Both the position numbers and the translations under genes were made by a program. From Corynebacterium sp. (GTDB lineage: Bacteria > Actinomycetota > Actinomycetes > Mycobacteriales > Mycobacteriaceae), in assembly GCF_030530965.1 (NCBI RefSeq), contig NZ_JAUMTY010000018.1, positions 36,625 through 41,922 of the forward strand: 5,298 nt of DNA, in the 5' to 3' direction. Below the pieces are notes generated by a model, which was given only the letters and a program-made list of their open reading frames with translations, had not been told where the DNA came from and made no database searches. This document shows, piece after piece, positions 1-4,170 of the stretch (the stretch's first letter is position 1; each line of letters begins with the position of its first letter).

Positions 1-528
1 TTGGACAACGCGTGCTTGGACCCCACGACTGTTCACATCGCGCGCATGCCGGAGGCTCAGCAGAAGGTGATTCTGCAGCAGTTCTTGGACAGTGCTGGGA
101 TCATGCCAGGGCCGATTAGCGAGGATAACTCCCGCTTGTTGGCCGTGTTGGAGACCTTCTCCCACCGGGAGGAGCTAACTCAGCTTCTGGGCGAAGAAGA
201 CCTCATGGTCACGGCTGCGAAACTGCTGAAGAGGATTCGACACAGTAATCGTCAGTTGTACGCGGCCGCGCGTGTTCGGTTCGATCGCCTAGAGGGCGTG
301 GACACGGAATCCGTCGACAACCGGTGGGCGTTGGCTCCCATCGTGTCTCTCGTTTTTGCCTTGGCCGCGCGCTTGGAGGCCCACGGTGCAGGCAAAATGG
401 GCGCCTTGTCCCCACAAGCAGTAGCAGGGTGGGCCCGTGTCGCTGAAATGCTGCCGGACCTCGTCGCCGGGGATATTGTCTCTGCCGATGCCATGGTGCT
501 GGGTGTTGTCGGCCACAAAAGGAAGTAA
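1..528 (+). CDS. Hypothetical protein upstream of ftsY, possibly 5'-truncated
   Basis: I do not recognise this protein. The frame is open from the first base of the window to TAA at 526-528 (175 residues). The first codon is TTG, but no upstream sequence is visible, so the gene may start earlier. The first internal ATG (codon 16, base 46) has no Shine-Dalgarno in front of it. The product looks cytosolic and mainly helical, rich in Ala, Leu and Glu. A hydrophobic stretch at residues 109-123 is short for a membrane span, and there is a basic tail (HKRK). I see no catalytic motif, metal site or signal peptide. It lies just upstream of ftsY on the same strand; in corynebacteria the segment between smc and ftsY can carry small conserved genes of unknown role, and this may be one. 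ftsY appears to have its own promoter, so co-transcription is possible but not required. Confidence 0.75.
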   Translation: MDNACLDPTTVHIARMPEAQQKVILQQFLDSAGIMPGPISEDNSRLLAVLETFSHREELTQLLGEEDLMVTAAKLLKRIRHSNRQLYAAARVRFDRLEGVDTESVDNRWALAPIVSLVFALAARLEAHGAGKMGALSPQAVAGWARVAEMLPDLVAGDIVSADAMVLGVVGHKRK

Positions 529-584
529 ATAGGCAGCAAATAGTACGACATCCTGTGGCTCCTTCTTCACAGTGCGACGGTTGC

Positions 585-593
585 TGACATAAT
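585..593 (+). promoter_or_regulatory. Extended -10 promoter for ftsY, probably leaderless
   Basis: The sequence TGA-CATAAT has the TGn extension followed by a near-consensus -10 hexamer at 588-593. A transcript starting about 7 bases after the hexamer would begin at 600-601, exactly where an in-frame ATG lies (601-603). There is no clear -35; the best 17-base-spaced hexamer is CTTCAC at 565-570, a poor match, but extended -10 promoters often do without one. Neither ATG 592 nor ATG 601 has a Shine-Dalgarno, which agrees with a leaderless message, a common arrangement in corynebacteria and mycobacteria. The hexamer overlaps ATG 592, so a transcript from this promoter could not contain that codon. 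This is inferred from sequence alone. Confidence 0.5.
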
Positions 594-2535
594 GGCCACT
601 ATGTCTCCTGTTGTGTTGTGGACCATTGTCGGCGTTGTTGTTGTCCTGGTGCTCCTTGCGCTCCTCATTATTTTTGGGCTGCACAGGCGTAAAAAGAACA
701 CGGTGTCATTCGAAAGTAAGGCGAGTGACACCGAGGAGAAGAAGCGTCCCGATTCGGGCAATTACCAGGCAAAGGGCGGTTTTAATTTCGCCGCCGGGCC
801 TGCGACGGGGCACAAGCCGTCACAGGCCGACGTTGTTGCCGGTGAATTTGGGCAAACGAAACAGGCTAAAAAAGAACCGGAACCAGTTTCTGCCGAAAGC
901 AGCTCCTCGACGAGCAACCAGGCTGCTGAGCCAGAAACTAGTGCTCACGCAGAAAAAGCTGCACCTCAATCGACTGAGCCTGCCGACGATAGTCGTGCCG
1001 ACGAGGCACCGAAGAGTCCCGATGATCACGTTGCTGGTGTGACGGAATCTCCGGAAACTGTTGATCGCGAGCAGGATGAGCCGGTTGTTCCTCCTGCCGA
1101 CGAAAAAGCCGACGATTCGGCTGGCAAGGCTAATGAAGCTGATACGGCCGGCAAGACTGAGGCAGCCGATCAGGAATCCCAAAAGGAAACACAAGAAACG
1201 AAGGTCCCGTCGGACAGCGAGAACGCCGTTGAGGCCGACAAGAAAGAGCCGTCAGCACAGCCGGTAGAGGCTAAATCGTCCTCGAAGCCCGTGGAGACAG
1301 AGTCTCCCGCGGAACCCGTCGTCGCTGCATCGTCAGCGCAGCCAGATGACGCCGAAGCTGAGGACTCGTCGGCACAACAGGAACCGGCGTCGGATAGCAG
1401 CGAGCTCTCAGAGAGCGACCTCACTGAGAAAGAAAAGACCGAAGCCGAAGAGGCGGCGGCCGCAGCGCAGTCGGTCGCCGTCGGTGCGGAAGCAGCTGCT
1501 GACCTAGCGCGCGAGAGCAGCACCACCGAGGAACGCCCGTCGTCCGCGGAATCCACCGATGAAGGTACCGCGGCTGTAGCTGAGGCGGAGCCGGAGGAAC
1601 CCGCAGAAACTCCCGAGCCCGTCGATGGTCGTATTCACCGGCTGCGTGGTCGGCTGTCGCGTTCCCAGAACGCCATCGGTAAAGGCGTTTTAGGAATTCT
1701 GGGCGGCGGCGATCTTGACGAGGATGCGTGGGAAGACGTCGAAGACACACTCGTCATGGCGGACCTGGGTACCGCGGCCACGATGAAAGTGGTCGATTCT
1801 CTGCGGGAGAAAATCGCTTCTCAGGGTGTTTCGTCAGAGCAGGAGGCTCGAGCTTTGCTCCGCCAGGCTCTCATCGAGTCCTGCCACCCGGAGATGGATC
1901 GCTCTATCCGCGCGATGCCTTATGAGGGCAAGCCGGCTGTGATTCTCGTTGTTGGTGTGAATGGCACGGGCAAGACGACGACGGCCGGAAAGCTGGCACG
2001 AGTGTTGACGGCCATGGGCCACAGCGTGCTCTTGGGCGCTGCGGATACCTTCCGTGCCGCGGCGGCCGATCAGCTTGAAGCGTGGGGGAGTCGCGTTAAT
2101 GCCCGCACTGTGCGTGGTCCCGAGGGCGCTGATCCCGCATCGGTCGCATTCGACGCGGTCGCTGCCGGAGTCGCTGATCACGCGGATGTCGTTGTGTTGG
2201 ACACCGCAGGCCGGCTACACACGAAGAACAACTTGATGGATCAGCTGGGCAAAGTGAAGCGCGTCGTCGAAAAGAAGGCTGTCGTGGACGAAGTCCTTCT
2301 GGTTCTCGACGCGACCGTCGGCCAGAATGGTCTGGTCCAGGCCCGCATATTTGCGGAAACAGTGGACATCACTGGTGTGGTCTTGACGAAGTTGGATGGC
2401 ACAGCCAAGGGCGGAATTGTCTTCCAGGTGCAGGAAGAACTCGGTGTTCCAGTGAAGATGGTTGGCCTGGGGGAGGGCGTCGACGATTTAGCCCCGTTCG
2501 AGGTTGAGGGATTCGTTGACGCACTGCTCGGGTAA
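592..2535 (+). CDS. ftsY: Signal recognition particle receptor FtsY, membrane-anchored, long acidic linker
   Basis: FtsY is the SRP receptor GTPase. It pairs with Ffh of the SRP and delivers ribosomes making membrane proteins to the Sec translocon at the cytoplasmic membrane. From ATG 592 it has 647 residues: a membrane helix at about 6-30 followed by basic HRRKK; a disordered Glu/Ala/Ser/Pro-rich acidic linker at about 38-343; then the NG domain from about 346. GTPase motifs are complete: G1 GVNGTGKTTT (455-464, Lys461), G2 DTFRAAA (485-491), G3 DTAGR (537-541), G4 TKLDG (599-603) and G5 GLGEG (625-629). The NG domain matches mycobacterial FtsY closely, and the TM anchor is typical of actinobacteria, whereas E. 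coli FtsY lacks one. The linker of about 300 residues is much longer than the roughly 100 I recall in M. tuberculosis. ATG 592 has no ribosome binding site, and ATG 601 (MSPVV, 644 residues) fits the promoter better. Identification is secure; the start is not. Confidence 0.97.
   Translation: MATMSPVVLWTIVGVVVVLVLLALLIIFGLHRRKKNTVSFESKASDTEEKKRPDSGNYQAKGGFNFAAGPATGHKPSQADVVAGEFGQTKQAKKEPEPVSAESSSSTSNQAAEPETSAHAEKAAPQSTEPADDSRADEAPKSPDDHVAGVTESPETVDREQDEPVVPPADEKADDSAGKANEADTAGKTEAADQESQKETQETKVPSDSENAVEADKKEPSAQPVEAKSSSKPVETESPAEPVVAASSAQPDDAEAEDSSAQQEPASDSSELSESDLTEKEKTEAEEAAAAAQSVAVGAEAAADLARESSTTEERPSSAESTDEGTAAVAEAEPEEPAETPEPVDGRIHRLRGRLSRSQNAIGKGVLGILGGGDLDEDAWEDVEDTLVMADLGTAATMKVVDSLREKIASQGVSSEQEARALLRQALIESCHPEMDRSIRAMPYEGKPAVILVVGVNGTGKTTTAGKLARVLTAMGHSVLLGAADTFRAAAADQLEAWGSRVNARTVRGPEGADPASVAFDAVAAGVADHADVVVLDTAGRLHTKNNLMDQLGKVKRVVEKKAVVDEVLLVLDATVGQNGLVQARIFAETVDITGVVLTKLDGTAKGGIVFQVQEELGVPVKMVGLGEGVDDLAPFEVEGFVDALLG
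1252..1359 (+). repeat. Four 27-bp (9-residue) degenerate tandem repeats in the FtsY linker
   Basis: Residues 221-256 of FtsY (counted from ATG 592) divide into four consecutive 9-residue units: SAQPVEAKS, SSKPVETES, PAEPVVAAS and SAQPDDAEA. Proline is fixed at position 4, Val or Asp follows at 5, and a serine closes the first three units. The DNA copies have diverged well beyond the protein pattern, so this is an old or selected repeat rather than a fresh slippage product. It probably adds flexible length to the linker between the membrane anchor and the GTPase. A chance periodicity in such a low-complexity region cannot be excluded. Confidence 0.5.
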
Positions 2536-2544
2536 GAATATGGC

Positions 2545-2579
2545 CGTGGCCGGCGACGATCGAGTATCAACCGGCCGCG
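2545..2579 (+). terminator. Possible weak terminator hairpin after ftsY
   Basis: Ten bases after the ftsY stop, CGTGGCCGG (2545-2553) can pair with CCGGCCGCG (2571-2579) to give a 9-bp stem with one G-U pair and a 17-base loop. No T-run follows, so this is not a canonical intrinsic terminator. GC-rich hairpins without a U-tract are proposed as terminators in actinobacteria, but the evidence is weak. The position right behind the stop codon is the main support. Confidence 0.35.
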
Positions 2580-2640
2580 TCAGCACCCGAATAGGTCAGC
2601 CTAAAAAGCTCATTCTGCAACCTATGCTTTTCAGATGAAA

Positions 2641-2646
2641 TAATAT
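2641..2646 (+). promoter_or_regulatory. Candidate -10 element upstream of the SGNH hydrolase gene
   Basis: TAATAT fits the actinobacterial TAnnnT -10 pattern and sits in the most AT-rich patch of this gap (about 2628-2648). There is no convincing -35 at 16-19 bases upstream. A second TAnnnT match, TATGCT, lies at 2623-2628, so the exact element is uncertain. A start near 2653 would give an untranslated leader of about 160 bases before ATG 2815. Confidence 0.3.
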
Positions 2647-2670
2647 ATCGTGTTCCAACGAAACACTTTG

Positions 2671-2760
2671 TAGGCCGTTGTGTAGTGGGCCGTGCGGACT
2701 AGTGCGGCACCTGAACCAGGGCGCCTTTCTGTGTGTTAGGCCAGTTCCACTGTTGTGTAG
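2671..2760 (+). repeat. Duplicated two-part motif (TAGGCC ... GTTGTGTAG) before the SGNH gene
   Basis: TAGGCC (2671-2676) is followed directly by GTTGTGTAG (2677-2685). The same two words recur in the same order at 2737-2742 and 2752-2760, now separated by 9 bases. Both copies lie in the non-coding stretch between the candidate promoter and the hydrolase start codon. They could be operator half-sites, RNA elements in the leader, or the remains of a local duplication. No known regulator's site is recognised. Confidence 0.4.
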
Positions 2761-2800
2761 CGAACTGCGTTGGCACATGGAAACTCCCCCGCCCGTAAAA

Positions 2801-2810
2801 AGAAGAGAAG
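2801..2810 (+). promoter_or_regulatory. Purine-rich ribosome binding site that fixes the SGNH start at ATG 2815
   Basis: AGAAGAGAAG lies 4 bases before ATG 2815 (AGAAGAG within it is 7 bases away). The frame stays open upstream to a TTG at 2770, but that start has no Shine-Dalgarno and would put a 15-residue polar, lysine-rich stretch in front of a complete signal peptide. ATG 2815 is therefore preferred. Confidence 0.7.
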
Positions 2811-2814
2811 TGAA

Positions 2815-3717
2815 ATGTCCTTAGCTAAAAAGCTCTCTGCCCTCGTCGGTGTTCTTGCTGTTGGTGCCGGTGCAGCCGTAGCTGCTCACCCAGCCGAAGC
2901 TGAGGGAGACTCCAATATTGTGCTGTTGGGTGATTCGTACATGGCCACCCCAAACCAGCTGGCTCTCCTCAATGACCACATTCAAGCAGCCATTCCCGTC
3001 GCTCCCCGGTTTGCTCCTGTCACGGGTTCAGCTGCTTCCGGCTGCCCCATCGACCAGCATGATGTCGGCTCTGTTCTGCAGTCTATTTCGGGCCGAAAAG
3101 TTGAGAACTACGCATGTTCAGGTGCGACGTTGGCCGCTGCACCGACTCAAACTAACTTGAACCCCAATCGCCTGGATACCTTGGTGACCAAGGCGATCGA
3201 CAGCGGAGCATTGAACCCGAATACCCAGGCTGTTCCGATTCTGATCGGTATCAATGACTTCTACAAGACCGGGTACGCGTGGAGCTTCACCCCTGAGGAT
3301 CCTGCTCACGAGGCTGAAGCTGGCGCAGAGCTGGACAAGGCTGCTCATCGCATCCGTGAAGCTGCTCCGAACGCCAAGCTGATCTTCTTGTCCTACCCCC
3401 AGCTCACTGCGCCTGACGATCCGAATATGATGTGCTGGATTCAGGCTGGCGATGCTCGTCCGTTCAACACTCCGGGCTTCGGGTTCCAGAACGCGTTCAA
3501 CATTATTAAGCGCCAGCAATCGTCGGCTGCAGAGCGTAACGGTGGCACCTACCTCGACATGGCCGAATCAACTGTGGGACACAGTACATGTGCTCCCGGC
3601 CGGGAAAACTGGGTTTCCGGCTTGATTGAGACCAACGGCAACAACGCTGCAATGTCCATGCACATGACCTACCAGGGTGTAGACAACATGGCGCAGCAGA
3701 TTACAGCCAGGCTCTAA
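2815..3717 (+). CDS. Secreted SGNH/GDSL-family hydrolase (esterase/lipase-like)
   Basis: This is a predicted exported serine esterase of 300 residues; the substrate is unknown. A Sec signal peptide covers about residues 1-29: Lys5-Lys6, a hydrophobic Ala/Val/Gly core at 7-23, and possible cleavage after Ala23 or after AEA at 29. The mature part starts with block I GDSY (39-42, nucleophile Ser41). Block II Gly103 lies in CSGAT (101-105), block III Asn147 in IGINDF (144-149), and the catalytic His283 in MHMTYQG. The Asp expected three residues before the His is Met280, so a Ser-His dyad or another acid is implied. Four cysteines (77, 101, 207, 259) could form two disulfides, as expected of an extracellular enzyme. 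The segment GHSTCAPG (255-262) followed by W266 resembles actinomycete SGNH lipases/esterases. The gene stands alone between ftsY and amtB and has its own terminator. An envelope lipid or ester target is only a guess. Confidence 0.88.
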   Translation: MSLAKKLSALVGVLAVGAGAAVAAHPAEAEGDSNIVLLGDSYMATPNQLALLNDHIQAAIPVAPRFAPVTGSAASGCPIDQHDVGSVLQSISGRKVENYACSGATLAAAPTQTNLNPNRLDTLVTKAIDSGALNPNTQAVPILIGINDFYKTGYAWSFTPEDPAHEAEAGAELDKAAHRIREAAPNAKLIFLSYPQLTAPDDPNMMCWIQAGDARPFNTPGFGFQNAFNIIKRQQSSAAERNGGTYLDMAESTVGHSTCAPGRENWVSGLIETNGNNAAMSMHMTYQGVDNMAQQITARL

Positions 3718-3750
3718 GCTAAAGCCCTAACAAGCTGTCGCACTACAGAT

Positions 3751-3777
3751 AACCCCGGGTTCATCACCTGGGGTTTT
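3751..3777 (+). terminator. Intrinsic terminator after the SGNH hydrolase gene
   Basis: AACCCCGGG (3751-3759) pairs with CCTGGGGTT (3767-3775) in a 9-bp stem with one G-U pair and a 7-base loop (TTCATCA). The stem runs straight into TTTT (3774-3777). It lies 34 bases after the hydrolase stop. It is the clearest terminator in the window and implies that amtB is transcribed from its own promoter. Confidence 0.88.
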
Positions 3778-3927
3778 CGCGTATGTCATCACGTACCCCG
3801 AAATCACGCTGCACTGTTATTCCGTCGCGCTGTTCTAACGCGTCCTTGCCGTGATGCGTGAAAAATCCCCACTGCATACTCCAGCGAACATTTCCCTCGT
3901 AACAAAAGCGAAACAATATGGGTTTTA

Positions 3928-3943
3928 TTTCACACGAATGAAA
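3928..3943. promoter_or_regulatory. Perfect 5-6-5 inverted repeat, possible operator upstream of amtB
   Basis: TTTCA-CACGAA-TGAAA is an exact inverted repeat with a 6-base spacer, the geometry expected of a dimeric regulator's site. It is 227 bases upstream of the amtB start, in an AT-richer patch. It does not match the AmtR box or the GlxR (TGTGA-N6-TCACA) site as I know them. A chance palindrome is possible. Confidence 0.3.
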
Positions 3944-3994
3944 CGTCACACTGCGTCGTCGGAAACACGAGATAACCATGCTTTTCGTGTAGGC

Positions 3995-4005
3995 ATCACC
4001 TCCTT
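3995..4005 (+). other. 11-base copy of the 16S rRNA 3'-end (anti-Shine-Dalgarno) sequence
   Basis: ATCACCTCCTT is identical to the conserved tail of bacterial 16S rRNA that pairs with Shine-Dalgarno sequences. Read on the minus strand it is a textbook ribosome binding site (AAGGAGGTGAT), but no credible minus-strand gene follows at the right distance. On the + strand, CTCCT (4000-4004) could pair with AGGAG (4159-4163) of the amtB ribosome binding site if the transcript starts this far upstream. The match is certain; any function is inferred. Confidence 0.3.
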
Positions 4006-4108
4006 GCCCGTGGAGTGAAAACTCACAATCACTGTCGACGTGCCGAGCGTGAATGCCCCGAATAATTATCTGCCCACAATCAGGCTTCCCGCTTGAGGCG
4101 CCGACGCA

Positions 4109-4129
4109 CGCGAATATGTCCCATTTGCG
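4109..4129 (+). other. Possible leader hairpin upstream of amtB
   Basis: CGCGAAT (4109-4115) and ATTTGCG (4123-4129) can form a 7-bp stem with one G-U pair around a 7-base loop (ATGTCCC). It lies 23 bases before the hairpin that carries the amtB Shine-Dalgarno, so the two could form a structured leader. No T-run follows, so it is not a classical terminator. Confidence 0.3.
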
Positions 4130-4152
4130 CTGCTAGCCCCTGCGTGGAGTCC

Positions 4153-4170
4153 TGCGAGAGGAGTCTCGTG
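4153..4170 (+). promoter_or_regulatory. amtB ribosome binding site held in a hairpin loop
   Basis: The Shine-Dalgarno AGAGGAG (4157-4163) lies 6 bases before GTG 4170, good spacing that fixes the start of amtB. The same bases form a hairpin: CGAGA (4155-4159) pairs perfectly with TCTCG (4164-4168) and leaves GGAG as the tetraloop. Two further wobble pairs (G4154-T4169, T4153-G4170) would reach into the start codon. Stem formation would occupy part of the extended Shine-Dalgarno and crowd the start codon, so it could dampen or regulate translation. Confidence 0.6.

Larger units (their letters stand above)
3778..4169. other. Gene-free region upstream of amtB with candidate regulatory elements
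   Basis: No convincing coding sequence is visible on either strand over about 390 bases. This space presumably holds the amtB promoter and leader. A possible -10 is AATAAT at 4061-4066, without a recognisable -35; a start near 4073 would give a leader of about 97 bases. A match to the corynebacterial nitrogen regulator AmtR box (CTAT-N6-ATAG core) was looked for and not found: neither CTAT nor ATAG occurs here. Other elements are a 16-bp palindrome at 3928-3943, an anti-Shine-Dalgarno-like word at 3995-4005, GTGA-AAAC-TCAC at 4015-4026, a hairpin at 4109-4129 and the ribosome-binding-site hairpin at 4153-4170. Nitrogen control of amtB is known in C. glutamicum; here the sequence does not show how it would work. 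Confidence 0.7.

Noticed and set aside
553..572. CTGTG / CACAG inverted repeat upstream of ftsY
   Set aside because: A 5-bp stem with a 10-base loop is weak and matches no known site; it would only matter if it overlapped a real -35 element.
820..1556. Long minus-strand and alternative-frame open frames across ftsY
   Set aside because: They run antisense or out of frame to the acidic linker of ftsY, are low-complexity, and have no independent start signals.
2770..2814. TTG 2770 as the start of the SGNH hydrolase
   Set aside because: It has no ribosome binding site and adds 15 polar residues before a complete signal peptide; ATG 2815 has a purine-rich site at good distance.
2777..2824. 15-codon frame (METPPPVKRREVKCP) overlapping the SGNH start, a possible leader peptide
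   Set aside because: It has no Shine-Dalgarno, and its sequence has no attenuation-type run of a single amino acid.
3787..3856. CATCACG / CGTGATG inverted repeat
   Set aside because: The arms are only 7 bp and 56 bases apart, which is likely to occur by chance in this much DNA.
3764..3979. Minus-strand frame of 71 codons between the SGNH gene and amtB, with a Shine-Dalgarno-like AAGGAGG upstream
   Set aside because: It ends inside the SGNH terminator stem, the Shine-Dalgarno is about 20 bases from its ATG, and the translation shows no domain, signal or membrane pattern.
3994..3996. Minus-strand ATG immediately after AAGGAGGTG, opening a 16-codon frame
   Set aside because: Only 2 bases separate AAGGAGG from the ATG, too close for normal initiation, and the peptide is not recognisable.
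4015..4026. GTGA-AAAC-TCAC, similar to a GlxR/CRP-type site
   Set aside because: The spacer is 4 bases instead of 6 and the outer bases do not match TGTGA/TCACA.
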